From the NCBI RefSeq assembly GCF_003122365.1, contig NZ_CP029254.1:2305001-2369000 (forward strand): a DNA stretch of 64,000 bases, written 5' to 3'. A model generated the notes under the pieces. It was not told the origin of the DNA. It saw only the letters and a list, made by a program, of their open reading frames with translations, and did not search any database. Position numbers and translations under genes: made by a program. This DNA comes from Streptomyces spongiicola. GTDB lineage: Bacteria > Actinomycetota > Actinomycetes > Streptomycetales > Streptomycetaceae. Of the stretch, positions 27,159-36,657 are shown piece after piece; the stretch's first letter is position 1, and each line of letters starts with the position of its first letter.

Positions 27159-27680
27159 GTGATCAGCGAGGCAAGCAGGCATTGCACGGTGGAGCTCCAG
27201 GCTCTGCCGTCGCGGATCGGCCAGATCCGCAGAATCGTTTCAGCGCAACTGCGCTACTGGCAGCTCGATCGCCTGATCGACCAGGCGGCACTCGGCGTCA
27301 CGGAGCTTCTGACCAACGTCCACCGGCACGCACAACCCGACAAGCTGTGCACCGTGGAGATGGAGTTGCTCCTCGACCGGCTCACCGTGTCGGTACACGA
27401 CCACGACCCCCGGATACCGATGCTGGGATCCGCGGGGCCGCTCGAGACCACCGGCCGTGGGCTCGCGCTGGTCGAGGCCGTGAGCGAGAGCTGGGGAGTA
27501 CGGCCCAAGGGCGATGAGGGAAAGGCCGTATGGTTCACACTGCCGACGGCCCTCCCGCCCCCCGCGGCGCCACCGCCGTACGCGGTCGACACCGTCTTCG
27601 GGAAGACCACCACCCCCTTCCCCGTCATCGAGGCGGAGCCGCGGGAACGCACCCCGGTACGGGCCGCCGTGGCGACCTGA
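27159..27680 (+). CDS. Anti-sigma-factor-type ATP-binding protein (HATPase_c, RsbW-like)
   Basis: A 173-residue GHKL-type ATPase domain protein. The N-box ELLTNVHRHA holds E49 and N53, followed by VSVHDHDPRIP and the G-box-type ETTGRGLALVEAVSESWGV. A Pro-rich tail of about 45 residues ends it. Streptomyces has dozens of such RsbW/SpoIIAB-like kinases that control alternative sigma factors through partner switching. No anti-sigma antagonist or sigma factor is adjacent, so the partner is unknown. GTG 27159 has GGGGAG 8 bases upstream. Upstream, GGGTTCAC occurs as a direct repeat (27018-27025 and 27043-27050), a possible regulatory site. Confidence 0.85.
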   Translation: MISEASRHCTVELQALPSRIGQIRRIVSAQLRYWQLDRLIDQAALGVTELLTNVHRHAQPDKLCTVEMELLLDRLTVSVHDHDPRIPMLGSAGPLETTGRGLALVEAVSESWGVRPKGDEGKAVWFTLPTALPPPAAPPPYAVDTVFGKTTTPFPVIEAEPRERTPVRAAVAT

Positions 27681-27709
27681 ACGGGCGTGTTCCCGGGCCT
27701 GCGACCGGG

Positions 27710-27857
27710 CCCGTCCGCCCGTCCGCCCGTCCGCCCGCCCGACCGCCCGTCCGCCCGTTCCGGAGTCCGGGACGAACGGGCAGGCGTGCAGGCGTGCAGG
27801 CGTGCAGACGTGCAGACGTGCAGGCGTGCAGGCGTGCAGGCGTGCAGGCGTGCAGGC
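27710..27857. repeat. Two adjacent 8-bp tandem arrays
   Basis: The first array is CCCGTCCG and variants (27710-27757). After a 23-bp break comes CAGGCGTG, nine units from 27781 to 27852, two of them CAGACGTG. The two units are different in sequence but equal in length. Confidence 0.9.
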
Positions 27858-28163
27858 AACCGTGGAAGCAGTCAGGCAGGCGGTACGCCGGGGGCCTCAG
27901 CCGTGCGATGCCGTGCCGGCGGGCCCGGGAGCGGGCGACCGCGCGGGGCGGGGTCGCCGATCGGCCGACCGGGATCGGTGCGGGGTACGCGAGACCCCGG
28001 CATGCCCCGGTAGCCGCGCAGCCGGCCCGCCCGGTGGCGGCGCGGACGTTCGCGGGTCCCGACGGCTGGGCCGACGACCCGCACGAGGCGCGCGGCGGGC
28101 ACCCCGGACGCACTCCCGGGCCGGACCGCCGGGCCGCATACGGGCCTCCTTCGTCACGGGAGT
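27858..28163. other. Intergenic, 306 bp, no gene seen
   Basis: Between the 8-bp arrays and the ROK stop. Open frames are present on both strands but look like GC-driven shadows; I see no family, ribosome binding site or conserved motif. Confidence 0.45.
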
Positions 28164-29390
28164 TCACGGAACACGCTGCGCCAGCATGCTCTGCGGATCG
28201 TCCAGCACCGGCTGCCAGGCCAGTTCCGCCGCACCCACCAGGCTGTTGTGGTCGAGGGTGCACGGCAGGATGGGCACACTGCCGCTGCGGCCCCACAGGC
28301 TGCGGTCGGCGACCACCGCCCGCAGGCGCTCCGGATCGGCGTCGAGCAGCTCACGGTGCAGACCGCCCAGGATGATGCGGTCCGGATTGAGGATGTTGAC
28401 GAGCCCCGCGAGCCCGAGGCCCAGCCGGTCGACGATCTCCTCGGCCGCCGCGCGCACGTTGGGGTCGTCGTACTCCTTGCGCAGCAGGTCCCTGGCCTGC
28501 TGGAGCAGTGAGACCTCGGGGCCGGGGTCGATACCGGCCGCCGTGAGGAACGCGAGCGGGTCGGCCTCCACGTCGAGGCAGCCGCGGCTGCCGCAATGGC
28601 AGGCGCGCCCCTCGGGGTTGACGGTCAGATGGCCGACCTCCAGCGCGAGGCCGGAGCTGCCCGTGTGCAGTCTGCCGTCGAGCACGAGCGCACCGCCGAC
28701 ACCGCGGTGGCCGGTGGCGACGCAGAGCAGGTGCCGGGCTCCGCGGCCGGCCCCGTGCCGATGCTCGGCGAGGGCGGCGAGATTGACGTCGTTTCCGGTG
28801 AATGCGGGCCCCGTGATACCGGCCGCCTGCACGCACGCGGCGAAGATGTCGCGGACCTGAGCGCCCGCGGGCCAGGCGAGATGCAGCGGGTTGAGAGCCG
28901 TGCCGTCGGGTTCGGCGACCGCCGAGGGCACGGCGAGTCCCGCGCCGACACAGCGGCGACCGGACTCCTCCAGCAGCGCCGCGCCCGCCTCGACCACCTC
29001 GCCGAGCACCTGGGCCGGATCGGCGGAGACGGTGACACAGCCGGGGGCGGTCGCCGCGATCGTGCCGCCGAGTCCGACCAGCGCAGCCCGGAATCCGTCG
29101 GCGTGCACCTGGGCGGCCAGGGCGACCGGCCCGTTCCCGTCCACGGCGAGGCGGTGGGAGGGGCGGCCCTGGGAGCCGGAGGCAGCCCCGGGACGGGAGT
29201 CCACCCGGATGAGTCCGAGCGCCTCCAGTTCGGCTGCGACCGCACCGGCCGTGGCCCTGGTGACGCCCAACTCGGCGGTCAGCACGGCCCGGGTGGGCGC
29301 ACGCCCCGTATGGACCAGTTCCAGTGCGGGGCCGAGGGCGCCGCGGCCTCGCTCCAGCCGCGTCCGGGTGCTCGTCGCCTTGCCGTTCAT
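28164..29390 (-). CDS. ROK family transcriptional regulator
   Basis: A 408-residue ROK repressor: an N-terminal winged helix (LGPALELVHTGRAPTRAVLT, then LGVTRATAGAVAAELEALGL) and a C-terminal sugar-kinase-like ROK domain with the zinc motif CHCGSRGC and the ILNPDRIILGG segment. ROK regulators sense sugars or sugar phosphates. ATG 29390 has GGGAGA about 8 bases upstream. The gene is divergent from an MFS exporter-like gene across about 335 bp, so it probably controls that gene. Confidence 0.85.
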   Translation of the reverse strand: MNGKATSTRTRLERGRGALGPALELVHTGRAPTRAVLTAELGVTRATAGAVAAELEALGLIRVDSRPGAASGSQGRPSHRLAVDGNGPVALAAQVHADGFRAALVGLGGTIAATAPGCVTVSADPAQVLGEVVEAGAALLEESGRRCVGAGLAVPSAVAEPDGTALNPLHLAWPAGAQVRDIFAACVQAAGITGPAFTGNDVNLAALAEHRHGAGRGARHLLCVATGHRGVGGALVLDGRLHTGSSGLALEVGHLTVNPEGRACHCGSRGCLDVEADPLAFLTAAGIDPGPEVSLLQQARDLLRKEYDDPNVRAAAEEIVDRLGLGLAGLVNILNPDRIILGGLHRELLDADPERLRAVVADRSLWGRSGSVPILPCTLDHNSLVGAAELAWQPVLDDPQSMLAQRVP

Positions 29391-29688
29391 GGGCGAAGTC
29401 TCCCATGATCCCGTAGGCCGGGGGGCGCCGAGTGGGGCGCCCGCAGCGGCGGCGGGGCGGCTCCCGCGGCGCTGCGGGGCGCCGCTCTCCACACCCCCGG
29501 CGCACCCCTCACCCCTCCCTCCACACCCTGGGGGCCCTCAACACCCCGGGCGCACCTCCTGCCACACCCTGGGCACGCTTCCCTCCAACCCCGGGCACAC
29601 CTCCTGCCACCTCCCGGGCACGTCGCGCGCGACGCCGGGCGGAGCCGCCCCTTCCGGGCTCGTTCCCGGAAGCGCAGCGCCGGTGCGA
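29391..29688. other. Divergent intergenic region, low-complexity
   Basis: Contains a string of imperfect CCACACCC / GGGGCACCTCC units (about 29490-29620: CACCCCGGGC, CACACCCTGG, CACCTCCTGCCAC repeats). No gene seen. Confidence 0.45.
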
Positions 29689-29718
29689 TTGGGCCGGATG
29701 GCGACCGTCCCCTATCCT
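29689..29718 (+). promoter_or_regulatory. Sigma-70-like promoter candidate for the MFS gene
   Basis: TTGGGC (29689-29694), an 18-bp spacer and TATCCT (29713-29718) fit a HrdB-type promoter. The expected start of transcription is near 29725, the GTG codon of the MFS gene, so a leaderless mRNA is possible. Confidence 0.4.
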
Positions 29719-29724
29719 GATTTT

Positions 29725-31059
29725 GTGCCGCCACTAAACAAACTTGCTCCTTCCCGCTCCCTCGCCCGGCTCCGGATCGCGCTCACCGTCTTCTTCGCCC
29801 TCGACGGCTTCCTCTTCGCCGGCTGGGTCGTCCGCATCCCGGCCATCAAGGAGCAGACCGGGGCCTCGGCCGGCGACCTCGGTCTCGCACTCCTCGGCGT
29901 GTCCGCCGGGGCCGTGGTGACGATGACGCTCACCGGACGCCTCTGCGGGCGCTTCGGCAGCCGTCCGCTGACCGTCGCGGCCGCGGTCCTGCTCTCCCTC
30001 GGCATCGCACTGCCGGCGCAGACGCACTCCCCGCTGTCCCTGGGCCTGGTACTGCTGGTGTTCGGTGCCGCCTACGGCGGGATCAACGTGGCCATGAACA
30101 GCGCCGCGGTGGACCTGGTCGTCGCGCTGCGACGGCCCGTCATGCCCGGCTTCCACGCGGCCTTCAGCCTGGGAGGCATGATCGGGGCCGGCCTCGGCGG
30201 ACTGCTGGCCACCGGGCTCTCCCCGGCCTCGCACCTGCTCGTCCTCACGGTGACCGGTCTCGTCGTCACCGCCGCAGCCGGACCGGTCCTCCTGCGGGCC
30301 CCCTCTCCGCCCGTCGACGGCGGGACCGGCCGCGCCGCAGCCCGCGAAGGACACGGCGGCGAACGGACCGCGCGCCCCGGCGGCGGACGCGAAGACGACC
30401 GGGCCGGTCTGTCCGGCCGTACGCGCCGGCTCGTCGTGGTCTTCGGCGTCATCGCCCTGTGCACCGCCTACGGCGAGGGAGCACTCGCCGACTGGGGAGC
30501 GCTGCACCTGGAGCAGGACCTGGGGGCGCACCCGGGCGTCGCGGCGGCCGGCTACTCGCTGTTCGCGCTGGCGATGACCGCCGGACGGCTCTCCGGCACG
30601 ACCATGCTGGAACGGCTCGGGCAGACCCGGACCCTGGTCGCGGGCGGGGCGACCGCAGCCGCCGGCATGCTGCTCGGCTCACTGGCACCGACGGTCTGGC
30701 TCGCTCTGCTGGGCTTCGCCGTGACCGGACTCGGGCTGGCGAACATCTTCCCCGTGGCGGTGGCGCGGGCGGGCGCGCTCGCCGGACCGCGCGGGGTGGC
30801 GACGGCCTCCACGCTGGGCTACGGCGGCATGCTGCTCGGGCCCCCCGTCATCGGCTTCCTCGCCGACTGGTTCTCGCTGCCGGTGGCACTGACCACGGTG
30901 GCCGCGCTCGCCGCCGTGGCCGCGGTGATCGGCTACACCGCCCGCGGAACCGCGGACGGGGGCACCGCGGACGGAGGCACCGCGGAGGCACGGGCCGGCG
31001 GGCGGCGGGCGCCCGCCGGCGCCACCCGGGACGAGCGGTGCCGGGCCGAGCCCCGCTGA
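29725..31059 (+). CDS. MFS transporter (FucP/YbjJ-like)
   Basis: A 444-residue, about 12-helix transporter: RLRIALTVFFALDGFLFAGW in helix 1, VVRIPAIKEQTG, GRLCGRFGSRP in the loop between helices 2 and 3, NVAMNSAAVDL, and FHAAFSLGGMIGAGLGGLLA. This pattern fits the small FucP-like group often annotated as inner-membrane protein YbjJ. A charged loop of about 45 residues splits the two halves. I use GTG 29725 because a promoter-like sequence covers the alternative ATG at 29698, which also lacks a ribosome binding site. The divergent ROK gene is its likely regulator; the substrate may be a sugar. Confidence 0.75.
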   Translation: MPPLNKLAPSRSLARLRIALTVFFALDGFLFAGWVVRIPAIKEQTGASAGDLGLALLGVSAGAVVTMTLTGRLCGRFGSRPLTVAAAVLLSLGIALPAQTHSPLSLGLVLLVFGAAYGGINVAMNSAAVDLVVALRRPVMPGFHAAFSLGGMIGAGLGGLLATGLSPASHLLVLTVTGLVVTAAAGPVLLRAPSPPVDGGTGRAAAREGHGGERTARPGGGREDDRAGLSGRTRRLVVVFGVIALCTAYGEGALADWGALHLEQDLGAHPGVAAAGYSLFALAMTAGRLSGTTMLERLGQTRTLVAGGATAAAGMLLGSLAPTVWLALLGFAVTGLGLANIFPVAVARAGALAGPRGVATASTLGYGGMLLGPPVIGFLADWFSLPVALTTVAALAAVAAVIGYTARGTADGGTADGGTAEARAGGRRAPAGATRDERCRAEPR

Positions 31060-31246
31060 CGCGGCTGTCCCGCGGATCGCGCCGCCGGGGGAGCCCGGAG
31101 GCGGGCAGAACACGGCCCGTCAGAATGCGACCGGGCCGGTTCGGCGCGAACGACCGGTGCAGCGGTGCCGGAAGCGGCGGGATGGCCCAACCAGGCCGCG
31201 TGGGCGGGGGGTTGCCCGTCCACCGAGGCCCGGTGAAACTCTGCGT

Positions 31247-31636
31247 GTGGGGAAACGTACGCAGGCGCAGCGGGACGAGTCGACCGTCGAGATCGGCTAT
31301 GCGCTGTTCAGCGGGGCGTTCGCGGCGGCTGTGGTCTTCGGGGCCGTCGCGGGACCGAAGCTGATGTTCACCATGCCGTACGCAGTCGAGCAGGGGCTGC
31401 TCCTCGCGGCCGCGGCCGCCGCGGGGCTGGTGTTCCCGGTCCGGGTGGTCACGGTACTGCGGCGGCACGCGCGCGAGGCGGACGGCAACTCCCGGGCAGC
31501 GCGGTCCGGACAAGGGACCGCGGCGGCACGCGCGCGAGGCGGACCGGGGAGTTCCGCCGGGTCCGGCGGACCGGACCGCCCGCGGCTCGCAGACGGGGGC
31601 GACGAGTCGGGCCGGGTCCCGGACAGCAGGCCTTGA
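31247..31636 (+). CDS. DUF6332 family membrane protein
   Basis: A 129-residue protein whose first 75 residues match DUF6332: GKRTQAQRDESTVEIGYALF, a helix, then PYAVEQGLLLAAAAAAGLVF as the second helix and a VVTVLRRH end. The remaining 55 residues are a disordered Gly/Arg/Asp tail containing two copies of ARARGG/HAREADG-like sequence, longer than typical family members, suggesting a lost stop. GTG 31247 is the family-like start. Function unknown. Confidence 0.7.
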   Translation: MGKRTQAQRDESTVEIGYALFSGAFAAAVVFGAVAGPKLMFTMPYAVEQGLLLAAAAAAGLVFPVRVVTVLRRHAREADGNSRAARSGQGTAAARARGGPGSSAGSGGPDRPRLADGGDESGRVPDSRP

Positions 31637-31807
31637 CCGGTCGGCGGTCGGCGGTCGGCAGTTGACGGTCGGCGGTAGCAGCTGGACGTCAGGCGGCCGA
31701 AGCAGGCGGGTCCGGACCGGCCGGTTCCCGCGCTCCGCCGTCGCGCCGGGTTCGGCTCCGGGCGCGGGCGGACGGGTCGCTCGCACCGCCCGTACCGCCC
31801 CTGTGTG

Positions 31808-32569
31808 TCAGCTCCGGGTGTCGGCGGACGGGACGATACCCGCCTCCCGGCCGAGCCGTTCCGCGGCGTGCGCGAAGAACGCGTCCCGGTCCTCCACCAC
31901 CCGGTGGTACTGCCCGAACACCTCGAAGGAGATCAGCCCGAAGAGCTGCGACCAGGCGGCGACCAGCGAGGCCGCGAGTTCCGGCGGCAGCCCGGGAGCG
32001 AGGTCGGCGGCGATCCGCTCGGCCTCGGGACGGAGGCCGCCGGGGAGGCCGGGCGGTGAGGCGCCCGGTCCTCGGTGGGCGTCGCGCGCGATGCCGACGA
32101 GGGCGAGGCCGACTCGGGAGGCGGGCTCGACGGTCGTCCGCGGGGCGGCATAACCGGGTACGGGCGAACCGTAGATCAGCGCGTACTCGTGGGGGTGCTC
32201 GAGGGCCCAGGCCCGGACGGCGGCGCAGACGGCCCCCCAGCGGGTGAGCGGCTCCCCGGCCGTGCCCGCGGCCGCCTCGGCGGCGGCGCCCACGGCGTCA
32301 TAGGCGTCCACGATCAGTGCGGTGAGCAGTTCCTCCCGGCTCGGGAAGTAGCGGTAGAGCGCCGAGGAGACCATGCCCAGTTCCCGGGCGACGGCGCGCA
32401 GGGAGAGCCTGGCGGCGCCGTCGGCGGCGAGCTGCCTGCGCGCCTCGTCCTTGATGGCGGCGGTGATCTCCTCCCGGGCCCGCTCTCTGGCCCCTCGGAC
32501 GACGGGTCCGGAGCTGCCGGGAGACCGCCCGGTGCGGTGCTCGGTGTCCATACGGTGCTCGGTGTCCAT
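31808..32569 (-). CDS. TetR/AcrR family transcriptional regulator
   Basis: A 253-residue regulator with a TetR N-terminal domain (EEITAAIKDEARRQLAADGA, LSLRAVARELGMVSSALYRY, FPSREELLTALI) and a WHG-type C-terminal ligand domain (WAAV/AWALEHPHEYALIYGSPVPGY). The first codons MDTEHR are encoded twice by an 18-bp tandem repeat (ATG at 32569 and 32551), giving two possible starts. It is divergent from the deazaflavin-dependent oxidoreductase across 151 bp and probably controls it. Confidence 0.85.
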   Translation of the reverse strand: MDTEHRMDTEHRTGRSPGSSGPVVRGARERAREEITAAIKDEARRQLAADGAARLSLRAVARELGMVSSALYRYFPSREELLTALIVDAYDAVGAAAEAAAGTAGEPLTRWGAVCAAVRAWALEHPHEYALIYGSPVPGYAAPRTTVEPASRVGLALVGIARDAHRGPGASPPGLPGGLRPEAERIAADLAPGLPPELAASLVAAWSQLFGLISFEVFGQYHRVVEDRDAFFAHAAERLGREAGIVPSADTRS

Positions 32570-32720
32570 ACGGAGCAGTGTTCCACGATTCGGAGCGCCC
32601 GCCAACGACGAGAGCACCGCTCTTGCCCAGGCGTCCGGGCATGGTGCACACTGCCCACATAAGAGAGCACCGCTCTCCCGGATTCGAAGCCATCCGAGTT
32701 CCGCCGCTGGAGGTCGTCCC

Positions 32721-33170
32721 GTGTCACCGTCGCCGCACTACGTCAAGGCAGGACCCGTCGCACGGCGCTTCAACGACCTCGTAGGTTGGCTGGCGCGCCA
32801 CGGCGTCAGCCTCTTCGGCACCGCCGAACTGTCCGTGCGGGGCCGCAAGAGCGGCCGGATGCAGCGCCTCCCGGTCAATCCGCACCGCCACGGCGGCGAG
32901 CAGTACCTGGTCTCGGCACGCGGCCACTCGCAGTGGGTCCGCAACATGCGCGCGGCGGGAGGCGGGGAGCTCCGGGTGGGCCGCAGGGTGCGCGGCTTCA
33001 CCGCCGTCGAGGTCGTGGACGACGCCGCGAAGCTCCCGGTCCTGCGGACCTACCTGAAGCACTGGGGCTGGGAGGTCGCCGGGTACTTCAACGGTGTGAC
33101 CGCCAAGTCCTCCGACGAGGAGATCCTGGCGGCCGCACCCGATCACCCGGTGTTCCTGATCACCCGCTGA
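32721..33170 (+). CDS. Nitroreductase-fold deazaflavin (F420)-dependent oxidoreductase, DDN-like
   Basis: A 149-residue protein of the DDN family: VARRFNDLVGWLARHGVSLF, ELSVRGRKSGRMQRLPVNPH, YLVSARGHSQWVRNMRAAGG and the C-terminal AAAPDHPVFLITR are hallmark segments. The family binds F420 or is quinone-reductase-like. GTG 32721 with GGAGG 7 bases upstream (32709-32713) fixes the start. The neighbouring TetR gene is divergent, a common arrangement for this family. Confidence 0.85.
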   Translation: MSPSPHYVKAGPVARRFNDLVGWLARHGVSLFGTAELSVRGRKSGRMQRLPVNPHRHGGEQYLVSARGHSQWVRNMRAAGGGELRVGRRVRGFTAVEVVDDAAKLPVLRTYLKHWGWEVAGYFNGVTAKSSDEEILAAAPDHPVFLITR

Positions 33171-33301
33171 TCCTGATCACCGGTCGGCGGTGATCCGCCG
33201 GGGCGGTTGCCCCGTGCCCCTTCCCCGCGCGGGGCCGGTACCGGTACCGGGCTCGCGCGGGGCCGGGCCCGGGGCACGGAGCGGTCGACCGCGCGCGCTG
33301 T

Positions 33302-34639
<1,338 letters not shown>

Positions 34640-34778
34640 GATGTGCTTCTGCTCCCGATCCGACGCTCGGCCCAAGGTCTCCACGGCATCCTACGGCGCT
34701 GCCCCCGCCCGTTCCGCTGTGGGAGGATCGCCGTACCTTCGCACTACACACAACGTCGCACCCACAAGGAGCGTGCCC

Positions 34779-36143
34779 ATGACCGCGAATCCGATCGCCG
34801 AGACCGTCGCGTCCCTGATGCCCCGCGCGAAGGCGGAGCTCGCGGAACTGGTGGCGTTCGAGTCGGTGGCGGATCCCGCGGTGGCGCCGGGCAGCGAGTG
34901 CGAGGCCGCCGCCGACTGGGTCGCCGACGCGCTGCGCTCGGAGGGTTTCCAGGACGTGGCGCTGCTCGCCACCCCCGACGGCTCGCAGTCGGTGTACGGC
35001 CTCCTGCCCGGCCCCGAGGGCGCTCCCACCGTACTGCTGTACGCACACTACGACGTGCAGCCGAAGCTCGACGAGTCGGCGTGGGTGTCACCCCCGTTCG
35101 AACTCACGGAGCGCGACGGCCGCTGGTTCGGACGCGGTGCCGCCGACTGCAAGGGCGGCTTCATCATGCATCTGCTCGCGTTGCGCGCCCTCAGGGCGAA
35201 CGGCGGCGTCCCCGTCTCCGTCAAGGTGATCGTCGAGGGCTCCGAGGAACAGGGCACCGGCGGCCTCGAACGGTACGCCGAGGCGCACCCTGGGCTACTC
35301 GCCGCCGACGCGATCGTCATCGGCGACGCCGGCAACTTCCGGGTGGGACTCCCCACCGTCACCGCGACGCTGCGCGGCATGACGATGGTCCGGGTCACCG
35401 TCGACACCCTGGAGGGCAATCTCCACTCGGGGCAGTTCGGCGGAGCCGCCCCCGACGCGCTGGCGGCGCTGATCCGCGTCCTGGACTCGCTGCGCGCCGA
35501 GGACGGCTCGACGGTGGTCGAGGGGCTGGACACCGGTGCCGCCTGGGAGGGACTCCAGTACCCCGAGGCGGACTTCCGCAAGGACGCCAGGGTCCTCGAC
35601 GGGGTGGACCTGCTCGGCCGCGGCAGCGTCGCCGACCGGATCTGGGCGAGCCCCGCCGTCACGGTGATCGGCATCGACTGCTCGCCGGTCGCGGGCGCCG
35701 CCCCGTCCGTGCCGGCGAGCGCCCGCGCGCAGATCAGCCTGCGGGTACCGCCCGGGCAGGACGCCGCCGAGGCGACGAAGCTGCTCTTCGCGCACATCGA
35801 GAAGCACACGCCGTGGAACGCCCGGGTGAGCGTCGAGCAGGTCGGCCAGGGCCAGCCGTTCCTCGCCGATGCGGGCGGCCCGGCGTACACGGCGATGGCG
35901 GACGCCATGCGGGTCGCCTACCCGGGCCAGGAGATGCAGACCGCCGGCATGGGCGGTTCGATCCCGCTGTGCAACACACTCTCCGAGCTCTACCCGTCGG
36001 CGGAGATCCTGCTGATCGGGCTCAGCGAACCGGACGCCCGCATCCACGCCGTCAACGAGAGCGTCTCACCGCAGGAGTTGGAGCGGCTGTCCGTGGCCGA
36101 GGCACACTTCCTGGTCAACTACGCGCGTTCCCACCGGGCTTGA
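34779..36143 (+). CDS. M20/M25/M40 family metallo-dipeptidase
   Basis: A 454-residue zinc peptidase. Metal ligands are visible as H90 and D92 in YAHYDVQP, D in GRGAADCKGG, and EE in VEGSEEQGTGG, with the dimerisation domain containing LEGNLHSGQFGGAAPDAL and a C-terminal GMGGSIPLCN and the late His in ARIHAVNES. The family hydrolyses dipeptides such as carnosine-type or Cys-Gly substrates. ATG 34779 has AAGGAG upstream. A hairpin follows the stop. Confidence 0.9.
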   Translation: MTANPIAETVASLMPRAKAELAELVAFESVADPAVAPGSECEAAADWVADALRSEGFQDVALLATPDGSQSVYGLLPGPEGAPTVLLYAHYDVQPKLDESAWVSPPFELTERDGRWFGRGAADCKGGFIMHLLALRALRANGGVPVSVKVIVEGSEEQGTGGLERYAEAHPGLLAADAIVIGDAGNFRVGLPTVTATLRGMTMVRVTVDTLEGNLHSGQFGGAAPDALAALIRVLDSLRAEDGSTVVEGLDTGAAWEGLQYPEADFRKDARVLDGVDLLGRGSVADRIWASPAVTVIGIDCSPVAGAAPSVPASARAQISLRVPPGQDAAEATKLLFAHIEKHTPWNARVSVEQVGQGQPFLADAGGPAYTAMADAMRVAYPGQEMQTAGMGGSIPLCNTLSELYPSAEILLIGLSEPDARIHAVNESVSPQELERLSVAEAHFLVNYARSHRA

Positions 36144-36189
36144 CGAGACCGGCCGCGCTCCCGGACCCGGCAGCGCTCCCGGACCCGTC

Positions 36190-36219
36190 CCCGGGAACGG
36201 ACCCGGCCCCGTTCCCGGG
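36190..36219 (+). terminator. Hairpin after the M20 peptidase gene
   Basis: CCCGGGAACGG (36190-36200) pairs with CCGTTCCCGGG (36209-36219) around an 8-base loop, 46 bp after the stop. Confidence 0.65.
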
Positions 36220-36657
36220 TCCGCGCCGCCGGCGAGGCGCGCCGAGAGCGTAGTGCCCGGTCGCGGTGGCGCCCGCCGTCGTCGATGAGGCGGCGCCATG
36301 CCTTCTCGCGCACTTCCCGCCCGGCGTCGTCGGTGTCGGTCATCTGTCGCCTCCCGTTCCCGGATCGCCGCCGTCAGGGCGGACAGCCGGTCGTCGACCT
36401 CCCGCGCCGGCAGGTCGAGTGCGGCGGGGCGGCAGCCGCGAGCGCCGCGGCGGCCGGTACGGCCCCGGGAGCGCGCGGCGCCGTGAAGCCGGGGCGGCGC
36501 GCCGTGAAACCGGGCGGCGCGAATCGTTCCGGGCGCGAGACCGCGCGGGTCGCGAGACCGCGCCGCCCGGTGGACGTGCGACGGACCGAATCGCCTGCTC
36601 CACACACCGAACGGCACCGCACCCCGGCACCGCACCCCGGCACCGGCCCCGTACCCG
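36220..36657. other. Intergenic, 438 bp, no confident gene
   Basis: A minus-strand frame starting near 36343 opens with MTDTDDAGREVREKAWRRLI and looks protein-like for about 30 residues, then degenerates into Arg/Gly repeats; it could be a remnant of a small gene. The rest is repetitive (GTGAAACCGGG and CACCCCGGCAC units). Confidence 0.35.

Noticed and set aside
25261..27860. Tandem repeats as possible CRISPR arrays
   Set aside because: Units of 8-13 bp have no spacers and no cas gene is present in the window.
31247..31636. Start of the DUF6332 gene at ATG 31157
   Set aside because: The extra 30 residues are Arg/Pro-rich and unlike the family, which begins at the GKRTQAQRDE segment.
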